A stretch of DNA of 64,000 nucleotides from Paulinella micropora. Its lineage: Eukaryota > Cercozoa > Imbricatea > Euglyphida > Paulinellidae. The notes under the pieces were generated by a model. The model had not been told where the DNA came from. It saw only the letters and a list, made by a program, of their open reading frames with translations, and made no database searches. The position numbers and the translations under genes are program-made. Positions 22,505 through 31,630 of this stretch are shown one piece after another (positions within the stretch are counted from its first letter, which is position 1; each line of letters opens with the position of its first letter). The DNA is taken from NCBI GenBank assembly GCA_019918135.1, contig WBZZ01002805.1, positions 47,501-111,500 of the forward strand, given 5' to 3'.

Positions 22505-22560
22505 CAAAATTTTTGGAGATTGTAAATCTCCAATAGCCTATCGCATGCGATAGGCAAAAT
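22505..22560. repeat. palindromes at the ATPase 3' end
   Basis: TTGGAGAT/ATCTCCAA arms around TGTAA (22,513-22,533) are followed by the perfect 20-bp palindrome GCCTATCGCATGCGATAGGC (22,536-22,555). AGGCAAAATTTTT flanks the block on both sides as a direct repeat. The first hairpin is an everted form of the palindrome family common in Polinton B. Confidence 0.75.
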
Positions 22561-23356
22561 TTTTTCTTAACTCATCATCAACACTTGAGACATACAGAAA
22601 ATTAAATCGTTCCTTTGTTGCTTCGTGATACTTTTGAAGAAAATAATCAAAATCAAAAGATAAGTCGAAGTGCTTATACACGAGTTCCATTTTGTCCTGA
22701 GACTGGCTTGGAAAGATTGATAAATAATCTAACTGCTTAATGGCTTCTGGTCTAAGGTCGTTCAAATACTGGCTAGACATAATCACCTTTGATTTATAGT
22801 GCCTGTTCTTTTTTAACAAATCACTTACTGACTTGTCTCTTAATCCGCTCCCTAAATCATCCAAAACAAAAACAACCTCTGGCACGATATACTTGCTGGG
22901 CCGTTCTTTTGCTCCGCGGCGCTCTGTTTCTTTTTTTTCTTTTCCAAAATAAAGAAATTGTGGCTTCTCTATTTCCTCTTTGTCTTGTTTTACTTCTCCT
23001 TCGTGTTGCTCGTCCTGTCTGTTCAGTTTGTCTAACTCATAATCAATAACATTTACACCATCTGATTTAAGAAAGGTATATATTGCCATCGGGTTGCCCC
23101 TGTTCTTAAAGTGCTTTACCATTGCTTTATAAATGTAGTCCTTGTGTATTGTTGAAGCAATAATGACAATGCGGGTTTTTCTGTCTGTCGTCCTTTTCAG
23201 TACTTCAAAGAGTGCTGTCGTTTTCCCGCTCTTCTTACGGGCAAGCAAAAATATGTTAGCATACGGCTCATTGAATAATTTATAACCTTTTGCTTTTTTG
23301 TTTCCATCACCCTCTTGTTTTACTGGCTTCACCTTGACATTGTTAATCTTAAGCAT
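22538..23356 (-). CDS. FtsK/HerA-type packaging ATPase, Polinton A
   Basis: A 272-residue genome-packaging ATPase. Walker A is LARKKSGKTTALFEVL (about residues 37-52), Walker B is VVFVLDDLGSG, and SSQYLNDLRPEA follows as the sensor region. This is the A32-like packaging enzyme shared by Polintons, virophages and giant viruses, which pumps DNA into the capsid. A Lys/Glu-rich insert lies between the two Walker motifs. The last codons and stop fall in a palindromic block. It is about 85-90% identical to the B homologue. The start codon abuts a paired-hairpin module whose AT-rich spacer is almost identical in B. Confidence 0.9.
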   Translation of the reverse strand: MLKINNVKVKPVKQEGDGNKKAKGYKLFNEPYANIFLLARKKSGKTTALFEVLKRTTDRKTRIVIIASTIHKDYIYKAMVKHFKNRGNPMAIYTFLKSDGVNVIDYELDKLNRQDEQHEGEVKQDKEEIEKPQFLYFGKEKKETERRGAKERPSKYIVPEVVFVLDDLGSGLRDKSVSDLLKKNRHYKSKVIMSSQYLNDLRPEAIKQLDYLSIFPSQSQDKMELVYKHFDLSFDFDYFLQKYHEATKERFNFLYVSSVDDELRKNFAYRMR

Positions 23357-23538
23357 GATATTTTAGAATTGCGCTTTACTGCCCGAAGGGCGTAATCACT
23401 CTACGAGATGGTCGTGCTGTCGCACTCTCTCTTATTCTAAAACATCGTTTTTTCTTTATGATTTAAAATAAATCGGTGTTCGATGTTTATCAACAAACGG
23501 GAGTTGCGGTAGCAACGAGAGTGTAGTTGATAAATATC
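23357..23538 (-). promoter_or_regulatory. paired-hairpin module upstream of ATPase
   Basis: Start-side hairpin GATATTTTAGAATTGCGC...TATTCTAAAACATCG, a 40-bp A/T-rich spacer (about 23,449-23,488), then stop-side hairpin CGATGTTTATCAAC...GTTGATAAATATC. The spacer matches the corresponding spacer in Polinton B (about 50,509-50,550) at nearly every base, far above the surrounding loops. Confidence 0.8.
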
Positions 23539-23542
23539 ATTA

Positions 23543-23905
23543 TTAAGCCAAAAACTCTAGGCATACAACAATTCTTCCCGCTAAATTTCCTGTGTCAATA
23601 TTTCCGCTGTCGGTTTCAAGGACTTTAAATGTATATTGTCCGTCAGTCCATCCGACAACACCCAAATTATAACTAAGGTTTGAAATGTTTGCTGAGGTGC
23701 TGTCCGCAAATGTTCCAATAATTCCAATTCTATCCATGTAAAGAATTCTGGTTTTGGTTTCGGTCTGGTCGTTCATATAGTGGATAAATTTTACATTCAT
23801 TTTGGTTGGTGTGAATGACATTTGAATATTTTTATTAAATGTTTTGCTTCCTCCAGCAAAATCATTGCTCAGAAAAATAATCCGCTGATATTTATAGTCA
23901 GCCAT
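23543..23905 (-). CDS. 120-residue conserved protein, unknown function
   Basis: Not recognised. Starts MADYKYQRIIFLSNDFAGGS; predicted all-beta with alternating hydrophobics (SFTPTKMNVKFIHYMNDQTE, YNLGVVGWTDGQYTFKVLE, IVVCLEF). It is nearly identical in Polinton B (50,074-50,431). Its place in the structural block, between the ATPase and the membrane protein, and its strong conservation suggest a virion component, perhaps a small jelly-roll or cement protein. Confidence 0.75.
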   Translation of the reverse strand: MADYKYQRIIFLSNDFAGGSKTFNKNIQMSFTPTKMNVKFIHYMNDQTETKTRILYMDRIGIIGTFADSTSANISNLSYNLGVVGWTDGQYTFKVLETDSGNIDTGNLAGRIVVCLEFLA

Positions 23906-23959
23906 GATGTCCTCTATATTAGTGCTAATAAACTTTTTATTAATTAATATTTCTGCACG

Positions 23960-24169
23960 GACTGCCTGCGACTTTTACTCACGGGTCGGCGATTAAAAAA
24001 ATGAAAGTTGTGTGTGGTGTATTCAAAAAGGAATAGAAACCAAATTTAAATGTGTGTATAAACCTTTCAGTGATTGGTGTGTTAGTTTTGATGAAGTCAT
24101 TCCTTTAATGTGCTCAGGTAGTGATGCTTCATGGTATAAAATACACTTATACGAGTGCTCATTTCTTTG
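23960..24169 (+). pseudogene. relic of small Cys-rich protein, Polinton A
   Basis: The plus strand encodes segments matching the 76-residue Cys-rich protein of B (49,797-50,027): ARTACDFYSR, CIQKGIETKFKCVYKPFSDW, then CVSFDE and SWYKIHLYEC. It lies on the strand opposite its neighbours in both elements. Broken here. Confidence 0.7.
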
Positions 24170-24283
24170 ATATTTGAGAATTGCGCTTCGTGCTACGCAC
24201 TCTCGCTTATTCTCAAACATCGTTTTTATACTTTAATGGTGGACGATGTTTTACGAAGGCACGAAGTGCATGAGTAAAATATC
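24169..24283 (-). promoter_or_regulatory. paired-hairpin module with compensatory stem change
   Basis: GATATTTGAGAATTGCGC...CTTATTCTCAAACATCG, a ~25-bp spacer, then CGATGTTTTACG...GAGTAAAATATC. The stem is TTTGAGAAT/ATTCTCAAA where other modules have TTTAGAAT/ATTCTAAA, so both arms changed together. Confidence 0.75.
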
Positions 24284-24632
24284 ATTTCTTTGAAGAAGGT
24301 GATGGAAGGCAAATGCCAATCAATAGTGTTAGGATTCCGACATAAGTATTAGCGACCTCACAAGGCAAGTTCTTTTCAGATAGCCTTACGATACAAAGGG
24401 TTATAATGGAGATAATGATACCCATTTGAAATAAGTATTTAATAAGTCGGCTGTCAGTCGGTCTGTTTTTTATACAACAACAATTCCAGTTATCTTCCAA
24501 TTCGTGCTCTACTTTTTTCTCCTCAGTCTTTAGTTCTACTTCAAGAACACGAGACTTTAATTCGGGAGTTAGTTCGCCATCCATATCCATAATAGGTGGT
24601 GGTCTGTGAAGTCTAGTCGTATTATTTGACAT
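24282..24632 (-). CDS. two-span membrane protein with LPSPS terminus
   Basis: A 116-residue protein from the ATG giving MSNNTTRL. A charged N-terminal half (EEKKVEHELEDNW, then CCC) precedes two hydrophobic spans: LFQMGIIISIITLCIVRL and VANTYVGILTLLIGICL. It ends LPSPSSKK. A two-span protein with a short polar loop and a G-x-x-LPxP ending is common among eukaryotic DNA viruses and their relatives, and may sit in an internal membrane or host membrane. The B homologue overlaps the fibre gene end (49,429-49,808). Confidence 0.75.
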   Translation of the reverse strand: MSNNTTRLHRPPPIMDMDGELTPELKSRVLEVELKTEEKKVEHELEDNWNCCCIKNRPTDSRLIKYLFQMGIIISIITLCIVRLSEKNLPCEVANTYVGILTLLIGICLPSPSSKK

Positions 24633-24782
24633 TATCAATAACGGACACTCTGATTTCTGCTCATTGATTTGCTTGGTCTTGTAGTATATTCATGAGATTA
24701 TTATTTTGTTTTTCTAAATTAACTACCTTTTCCGCCATGTGTTGAAAAGCACTAACCAATATTGGTATGAAGTCTGTATATG

Positions 24783-27700
24783 TTATGCCTCAAGGTTGCC
24801 TTTTCCATCGCCTGGTTTTATCCCACTTTCAGATACAAATTCAGGAAATATTTTTTTAACTTCATCAGCAATAAATCCGTGGTTCTTTTTTTCTTTCTTT
24901 TCGTCTGCTTTCCAATAATACGAACAACAATTTATTTTCATTAGTTTCTTGCAACAATCACCGCAGTCTAATGTTTTAATATCTGATTTAAGCCGTCTAT
25001 CCGATGATGGCGTCCAAGAACCATTCAAAGGAATATAATTATAAGCACCAGAAGGCTCGCTTGAAGAGTTTGAAGTAGTCCAAGCATGAACCAAACCAGT
25101 TGATGCACAAACTACTCCATAATTCGTATATCCGCCCGATTTCAAAAATATTTGTGGGTCGTAAGTAGCAGCGGGTCTTTTTCTTAATGTTAAAGAACCG
25201 CTGGATGCTGTTGTGATGCTTAAATCTCCCGACGTATTAATGTTCATCGCCTCAGTGTAAGATATATTGTTTCCCACCGTTGTTCCTGAATTATAATAAA
25301 AAGCGAGTTTGCCACCTTTTTGAATTAGAAAGTTTGAACCGCTGTGGCTTGATTTCCAGTTCGTGCCATCAAAATAAGCATCAAAACTTAAATTGACATT
25401 ATCGTGTGCCCAATTCAATAATTGAAATGTTGGATAAGCATCCGCCGTTGTTATTGCTTGTAAGTGTGCCCCTGCGATATTTGAAGCAGTCCCGTATATT
25501 TCTAAACCACCTGACGCTCCCACTCCTTTCGTTGAGTTGCCTATGATTATTGGTTTGCCTGATGCTGTTGTTATTTTGTCGCTCGTTGTTAGTGTCGTCG
25601 TTGATATCCCCGCGGTTGAAGTAATTGTTGTTCCTGTTATTGTTCCGCCATTTGTTATATCGTTTGAGTTCATATCTAAGGCACCATAAAACCGCATACC
25701 GCCAGCATTGTTAAAACGGACAATGTCAGACGAAGCACTTTTATTATCCAAAAGTTTTGAAATATAAAGTCCCGCCCCTTTTACATCAGATGCTACATTC
25801 GTAAATACATAACCTCGTTGGTTCGCGGTTCCACTTGTAGCGGTATTTAGAGTAAATAAGAAATACTGATAATCTCCCGATGACTGTGAAAAGAATATAT
25901 CTCCTCCATTTTGGTTTAATATCCTCGCCCCATTATATGTTATATTTCCACCATTAGTGAAAGTTTGATTATTAAAATCAGCATTGTTCGTTAAAGTTAG
26001 ATATTTTATCACAGTGCTCGCCCCATTAAATGTTTTGCTTCCTGTTATGGTTTGGTCTGTTGATAGTTTTACATTTTGCCCGTCCAATGTGTCAGCATAC
26101 CCTTTTGTCGCTCCGTCCGTCGCTAATGTTGGAGTTCCAAGGTTGGCTATTTTGCTACTATTACAATCTAGCCCCGAAGCATTTACCCAACCGACAATCG
26201 TCCCGTCAATAATAAAACTTATTTTTTTCGCAGAAATTTCAAAGTTGTAATATGTTGCAGTTTTCATATCCAAACTAGCAATTGACCCGATATTACTGGT
26301 AGAATTGAAAACGATAAATGTGCCCTTTGTTGTTGAATTGATTGAATTTCCCGTTATTTCAACACCACTGCTATATGTCTTAATTCCTGCTATGGTTTGG
26401 TTTCCTGTTAGTTTCACATTTTGCCCGTCTAATGTATCCACATAACTTTTGCTTGCTCCGTCCGTTGTTGCTGATGGTGTGGCTAAGTTTGTTATTTTGT
26501 TGTTATTCAAAGATAGTGTAGTGCCAGTTGCGGTTATAATTAAAGTATTACCCAAATATAACTCAACATACGACCCCGTTATTTGTATCGGATACCAAGT
26601 CGCTGTTGCTGTCTTTTGTGCGGCAATCATTCCTATTTTTGTATCAAAGGCTATGCCAACGCCGTCAAAAGTAGTTGGATTGGATGAACCACTTACTTCC
26701 AAAGTTGATGTAAATTTTTTATTCCCTGCTATGGTTTGGTCTCCTGTTAGTTTAACCACCGAAGTGTCAAGAGTAGAAACATCAACACCATCAACAAGAT
26801 TCACATTTGCTATGCTTTGACTTTTCATATCGATCCCCGCACTAGCATTTATTATGTTGCTGAATGTTTTGGTTCCTGCTATGGTTTGGTCTCCTGTTAG
26901 TTTAACCACAGAAGTATCAAGGGCAGAAACATCAATACCATCAACATTACCAACATTTGTAATAGCAAAACCACCCATATTTAAACTACCCGTCATAGCC
27001 ACTGTGCCGTCCTTGGCCAGTTTAGTATCAGTGTATGCTTTTGTTGAAGCATCGCCATCGTTGAATGGTGCTGGAAGTCCGCTGATTGCTGTTGTGCCTC
27101 TAAAATTTAAAACATTGCCTGTCAATGTTATCCCACTCCCCGTGGTAGAAGCAAGAAGTATGGAAGAACCAACAATAGATAATGGATAGCCTGTTGCTCC
27201 ACCTGCCTCCGACGAATAAATAGAACCCATATTATTGTTGTAATTGAAGAATAACTTACCTGTGTTTAATGGATTTGAATCTTTTACACCCAAATAAGTA
27301 GTAAATATTTTATTCCCTGTTATAGTCTGGTCTCCCGTTAGTTTAACCACCGAAGTATCAAGAGCCGAAACATCAACACCATCAACATTACCGACATTTG
27401 CTATGTTAAAACCTCCCATATTTAAATCTCCAAACATCATAGCGAGACCATCCAATCTAAGAAAAGGTGAAGCAACATTTCGCCATTGGCCTGTGCTATA
27501 AATGAGTAGTTGGTTATTGGCGGGTGTGCCTGTAATTAAAACATCGCTGTGTGTATTAATTGAGCCGTCCGCAGACACTTTATCATTATTGTCTTCATGC
27601 TCTGATATCCAAGTATCAACATCTTTGGTATTTAGTAAATTAACTCCCGTTATATTCAAATTACCGCCCATACTAATATTGCCGAATTCATCAACATTTA

Positions 27701-28211
27701 TCGGAAATGTTTTATTGACCCAGTTTATTGAGTTATATGTGAGATAACTATTCATTGCGATTGGTGCTGCAATGACTACATCTGCGAGTGCATCAATTGA
27801 GCCGATTGTTGTATTTCTCCATTTACCATCTACATCATTATATGTTAAGTATTGCCCGACCGTTGGAGCGGATATGTTAGTGTCTATCAAATTGTATAGA
27901 CTGGTTTGGTGCGGATTACTTGTATTGCTTCTGTGTTGAGTTGAGGCTTTGATTTCGTCGTTGTCCCTCACTCGTTGCTCTGTGTAGTATAAATTTTTTC
28001 CTTCTTTTATGTCTGCAGTTGATTTGATAGATAATCTTGTGTCAAATCGTAAATCCGTATAGTAGAGGTTCAAAGGGTTTTCATCTTCTGGCACTCTGTC
28101 TGTATTCAGACCGACTATGTTTGTGTTGGTAAGGTCTAAGTTAAGTATGTTTAGACTATCAACGGCCAATTCTGACAATCCCAAGAGCGACTTGAAGGAG
28201 AAACCTGCCAT
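24783..28211 (-). CDS. phage-like fibre with C-terminal S74 chaperone, Polinton A
   Basis: A 1142-residue trimeric fibre. The N-terminus (MAGFSFKSLLGLSELAVDSL) anchors it to the virion. Next are LYYTDLRFDTRLSIKST-type repeats and then repeated VVKLTGDQTIxGxKTF units, both typical of phage tail fibres. The C-terminus is a peptidase S74 intramolecular chaperone: SSDRRLKSDI has the Ser and the Lys five residues later used in self-cleavage, and HGFIADEVKKIFPEFV follows. It is a likely host-attachment protein. It is somewhat shorter at the C-terminus than the B fibre. The 25 bp before the ATG are conserved with B. Confidence 0.9.
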   Translation of the reverse strand: MAGFSFKSLLGLSELAVDSLNILNLDLTNTNIVGLNTDRVPEDENPLNLYYTDLRFDTRLSIKSTADIKEGKNLYYTEQRVRDNDEIKASTQHRSNTSNPHQTSLYNLIDTNISAPTVGQYLTYNDVDGKWRNTTIGSIDALADVVIAAPIAMNSYLTYNSINWVNKTFPINVDEFGNISMGGNLNITGVNLLNTKDVDTWISEHEDNNDKVSADGSINTHSDVLITGTPANNQLLIYSTGQWRNVASPFLRLDGLAMMFGDLNMGGFNIANVGNVDGVDVSALDTSVVKLTGDQTITGNKIFTTYLGVKDSNPLNTGKLFFNYNNNMGSIYSSEAGGATGYPLSIVGSSILLASTTGSGITLTGNVLNFRGTTAISGLPAPFNDGDASTKAYTDTKLAKDGTVAMTGSLNMGGFAITNVGNVDGIDVSALDTSVVKLTGDQTIAGTKTFSNIINASAGIDMKSQSIANVNLVDGVDVSTLDTSVVKLTGDQTIAGNKKFTSTLEVSGSSNPTTFDGVGIAFDTKIGMIAAQKTATATWYPIQITGSYVELYLGNTLIITATGTTLSLNNNKITNLATPSATTDGASKSYVDTLDGQNVKLTGNQTIAGIKTYSSGVEITGNSINSTTKGTFIVFNSTSNIGSIASLDMKTATYYNFEISAKKISFIIDGTIVGWVNASGLDCNSSKIANLGTPTLATDGATKGYADTLDGQNVKLSTDQTITGSKTFNGASTVIKYLTLTNNADFNNQTFTNGGNITYNGARILNQNGGDIFFSQSSGDYQYFLFTLNTATSGTANQRGYVFTNVASDVKGAGLYISKLLDNKSASSDIVRFNNAGGMRFYGALDMNSNDITNGGTITGTTITSTAGISTTTLTTSDKITTASGKPIIIGNSTKGVGASGGLEIYGTASNIAGAHLQAITTADAYPTFQLLNWAHDNVNLSFDAYFDGTNWKSSHSGSNFLIQKGGKLAFYYNSGTTVGNNISYTEAMNINTSGDLSITTASSGSLTLRKRPAATYDPQIFLKSGGYTNYGVVCASTGLVHAWTTSNSSSEPSGAYNYIPLNGSWTPSSDRRLKSDIKTLDCGDCCKKLMKINCCSYYWKADEKKEKKNHGFIADEVKKIFPEFVSESGIKPGDGKGNLEA

Positions 28212-28343
28212 ATTCGTATATTAAGCAAAAAAAATTTAAGAAAAAATTAATCGGAAGCGATTTTTTATGATGACGAAGTCAGAATAAAATATCAATTAAT
28301 TAATTATTTTAAAAAATACTAAAATATAATAATCTTAGTATAA
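28212..28343. promoter_or_regulatory. divergent promoter region, fibre and charged protein
   Basis: Read towards the fibre it has TTGCTTAATATACGAATATG, identical to the upstream of the B fibre (45,614-45,632). Towards the charged protein it has A/T-rich TAAAATATAATAATC. Half of a hairpin module (CGATTTTTT...AAAATATC) lies between. Confidence 0.6.
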
Positions 28344-28790
28344 ATGCCGTCTCCCGAAGCAAGTCGTAAGAACTGGGGGAGTGCTGTTGAAGGAATAAAA
28401 GCAAAAGCGAAACAACGAAAAATGGAACATGCCAAAAAGGTTTTGGAACAATACCGAAATGCGGTTAAAAGCGAAGACGAAGACATGGAACAAAAAATAG
28501 CAGAGATAGAAAATAAAAATGTGGCTACCGATATCATTAATGAAAAGGAACAAGATGACACACCCGAGCAAAGCAGTGATAGTGAAAGTGAATGTGATTT
28601 TACTGATATCATTGCTGAAAAGATGGCAAAAATGAAGATAAGAAGAAAGAAAGCGGAAACTAAGAGAGAAAAGAAGAAGAGTAAGAAGCCAGAGCCTGAG
28701 AGTGAAGAAAGTGAAAGTGAGAGTAGTGAAGAAGAAGAACCGAAGCCAAAGAAAGGTAAGAAGTCAAGTAGTGTAAGTGTAAAAGTATAA
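28344..28790 (+). CDS. highly charged SE/KK-rich protein
   Basis: A 148-residue protein starting MPSPEASRKNWGSAVEGIKA. A basic helix is followed by an acidic stretch (EKEQDDTPEQSSDSESE), then FTDIIAEKMAKMKI, a KK-rich run and a Ser/Glu repeat ending in KKGKKSSSVSVKV. No domain is recognised. Mostly disordered and coiled; it may bind DNA or act as a scaffold. The B homologue at 44,259-44,795 has an in-frame palindrome in the Ser/Glu region that is absent here. Confidence 0.75.
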   Translation: MPSPEASRKNWGSAVEGIKAKAKQRKMEHAKKVLEQYRNAVKSEDEDMEQKIAEIENKNVATDIINEKEQDDTPEQSSDSESECDFTDIIAEKMAKMKIRRKKAETKREKKKSKKPEPESEESESESSEEEEPKPKKGKKSSSVSVKV

Positions 28791-29056
28791 AATCAATCTT
28801 CTGGTGGTGCTAAGAAAGAAAAAAATAATGATGTTGAAAAATGTTTCTTAAAGTTCTAATCCCACTTATCTTTTCTATAATTTTTTAACATAGTTTTTAA
28901 TTTGTTGTTAATTGTAGTTGTATCTATAAAAATATAATCTATTTCTTCAAGATATTTTACATTCTTTTTTTCAAAATCCTTAATCCTTTTTATAAGTTCA
29001 TTTCGTCTTTCATTAAAAATACTTTGAATATTTTGAATTTTATCAAAAGTTTCTTT

Positions 29057-29389
29057 CTATGTTCCTTTCCTTATTTTTCTGTATAAAGGTATATCATGAA
29101 CATCATCTCTAAATTTATTTAAATCATTGTTTAGTTTTTCAATCTCTCTCATTGTATCTCCACTTAATGAAATGTCATTGGTTGGCTTAATAGTAGTTTG
29201 TTTTTTTTCTGAAGGTTTAAACTTAGGTGGTGGTTTTGTAGTTTTCTTGAATTTTTTCTTTTCCGAAACCATCTTACCATATTGTTCCATCAATTTAAGT
29301 AGTTCTGACTTTTTTAATTTGCTAATTTTCGGACATCGTCTCCGTTTTTCTTCACCTAATACCTTTCTTAAGACTTTGACGGTCGGCAT
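29057..29389 (-). CDS. SAP-like small basic protein, Polinton A
   Basis: About 110 residues from the ATG giving MPTVKVLRKVLGEEKRRR. ISKLKKSELLKLMEQYGK resembles a SAP helix-turn-helix, a DNA-binding motif; the rest is Lys-rich with an NDISLSGDTMREIE segment. It is shorter than the B homologue (43,691-44,257). Transcribed away from the integrase with only 35 bp between the two starts. Confidence 0.65.
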   Translation of the reverse strand: MPTVKVLRKVLGEEKRRRCPKISKLKKSELLKLMEQYGKMVSEKKKFKKTTKPPPKFKPSEKKQTTIKPTNDISLSGDTMREIEKLNNDLNKFRDDVHDIPLYRKIRKGT

Positions 29390-29424
29390 TGTATATATAA
29401 AAAATATTTTTATATTTTGTATAA
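29390..29424. promoter_or_regulatory. divergent TATA promoter, integrase and SAP-like gene
   Basis: GTATATATAAAAAATATTTT then TATATTTTGTATAA fills the whole 35-bp gap between two divergent ATGs. Confidence 0.6.
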
Positions 29425-30423
29425 ATGGACCATAAACATACAATTATTAATAATCAAAATCGTAATAGTCAATTAGAAGACACACCAACTGGAGAAGAAA
29501 TTCAAAGAACAAAAGAAGAAGAAGCCCTTGAAATACACCACCAGAAAAAGAACCCGAAAATATGGAATACTATATGGGTTAATAATCCATTAGACCAAGT
29601 TTTCTTAGACTTAGCCGATATGAGTAAGATAAAAGATAAGAAAGGAAATAAAGGATATGCTTGGATGCTTGTTTGGATTGATTGTCATTCAAGATATTTA
29701 ATAATCATTCCATTAAAAAATAAAACAGCGAAAGAAGTTTATTATGCTTTAAAATCTATACCTTATAAACCTAAATCAATTACAACAGACAGCGGAGGAG
29801 AATATAAAGGTGCTACTCGTGATTATTTTATTCAAAATGGTATTAAGCACGATGTGGTTGAAGTAGGGGACCACAGAGCCTTAGCGGTTGTTGATAGAGT
29901 TATAAGGAGTATTAGAAGGTGGTTGGATTTATTATTTGAAACTAATAGAAATTTTGATTGGGTAAGTTATATTCAAGACTTAGTTAATGCTTATAATCAT
30001 AAAGTTCATAGAGGAATTCAAGCCAGACCTGTGGACGTCTTTGCTAGAAGAGATAAAAACAAGCAAGTCATAACTAGAGATAACCTTATTAATGAATTCA
30101 ATATCGGAGATAGAGTTCGTAAGGAAAATAAAAGGCTAATGTTTGCGAAAGGAGGAAAGAGTTTCAGCAAAATTATTTATAAAGTTAAAGGTCGTTCCGG
30201 ATTTAAAATCATACTAAATAATGACGAGTTAGTAAGCCCGAGGGATTTATTGAAAACTGATTTTACTAAACCAATTGACGAAGAAAAAGATATGAAAGAG
30301 CAAACTAAAGAAGTTATAAAAGAGAAGAAAACAAAAGAATTGCTAAAGAGAGAAGAAATAGAACCAGAAAACATCAGAACAAGTAAAAGAAATAGAAAGG
30401 CAAAAGTAAAAATGGACCTGTAA
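29425..30423 (+). CDS. retrovirus-type integrase (rve), Polinton A
   Basis: A 332-residue integrase that joins the element's TIR ends to target DNA. Catalytic triad: Asp in VFLDLADMSK, Asp in ITTDSGGEYKG, and a Glu in the helix after HDVVEVGDHRALAVVDRVI. A chromodomain-like or SH3-like C-terminal part with NIGDRVRKENKR follows, then a Lys-rich tail. It ends at the inner edge of the right TIR, so its last codons are mirrored in the left TIR. It is about 94% identical to the integrase of Polinton B, far more than PolB or MCP. It appears whole. Confidence 0.93.
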   Translation: MDHKHTIINNQNRNSQLEDTPTGEEIQRTKEEEALEIHHQKKNPKIWNTIWVNNPLDQVFLDLADMSKIKDKKGNKGYAWMLVWIDCHSRYLIIIPLKNKTAKEVYYALKSIPYKPKSITTDSGGEYKGATRDYFIQNGIKHDVVEVGDHRALAVVDRVIRSIRRWLDLLFETNRNFDWVSYIQDLVNAYNHKVHRGIQARPVDVFARRDKNKQVITRDNLINEFNIGDRVRKENKRLMFAKGGKSFSKIIYKVKGRSGFKIILNNDELVSPRDLLKTDFTKPIDEEKDMKEQTKEVIKEKKTKELLKREEIEPENIRTSKRNRKAKVKMDL

Positions 30424-30727
30424 TTGGTGGCACTATAGACGGCTAAAAATGTTATCACATGGTTTTCAAGCGGGGATACGGAGGAACTAAAAAATTCTTT
30501 TCGTCTTTCCATTCCCAGACAATTTTTATAAAAAAATTTTGTGAAATATTTTACAAAAAAAATAAAAAAAATAGATAAGTGTGCTATAGTAATACCTATA
30601 GTAGTAAAATTTATTGATTTTGATGCTTTGTATTGATTTTAGAACTATCAACAGGAGAGGGTGCGACACACAAAACGAAGTCGTGGATTTGCAAAAATTC
30701 ACGACGAGATTTTGTGTATCATCTACT
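30376..30727. repeat. right terminal inverted repeat of Polinton A
   Basis: Reverse complement of the left TIR, ending ATCATCTACT-3'. Followed directly by the TGAAAT target duplication (30,728-30,733). Confidence 0.95.
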
Positions 30728-30733
30728 TGAAAT
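30728..30733. repeat. right target-site duplication of Polinton A
   Basis: TGAAAT; pairs with 10,687-10,692. Sequence beyond it (GACATAGAAAGGTTATATAT) continues the host repeat seen without interruption at 41,598. Confidence 0.97.
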
Positions 30734-30772
30734 GACATAGAAAGGTTATATATATATATAATATACATTTAC

Positions 30773-31629
<857 letters not shown>

Positions 31630-31630
<1 letters not shown>

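Larger units (their letters stand above)
10693..30727. mobile_element. Polinton/Maverick A
   Basis: A 20,035-bp element with ~353-bp TIRs beginning 5'-AGTAGATGATAC and 6-bp TSDs. Gene order left to right is zinc-finger protein, GIY-YIG relic, PolB and two small ORFs (plus strand). Next come beta-sandwich protein, MCP, minor capsid protein, protease, core, ATPase, small ORF, membrane protein and fibre (mostly minus), then charged protein, SAP-like protein and integrase. This is the full Polinton core set. About seven genes are no longer in a single frame, so the copy is broken. The clean TSD and near-perfect empty-site match argue for recent insertion. It is markedly more A/T-rich than its surroundings. 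Confidence 0.97.

Noticed and set aside
24783-28211. Prophage origin of the region because of the phage-like fibre
   Set aside because: PolB, integrase, MCP, protease and ATPase are of Polinton type, with TIRs and 6-bp TSDs, and all flanks are eukaryotic repeats.
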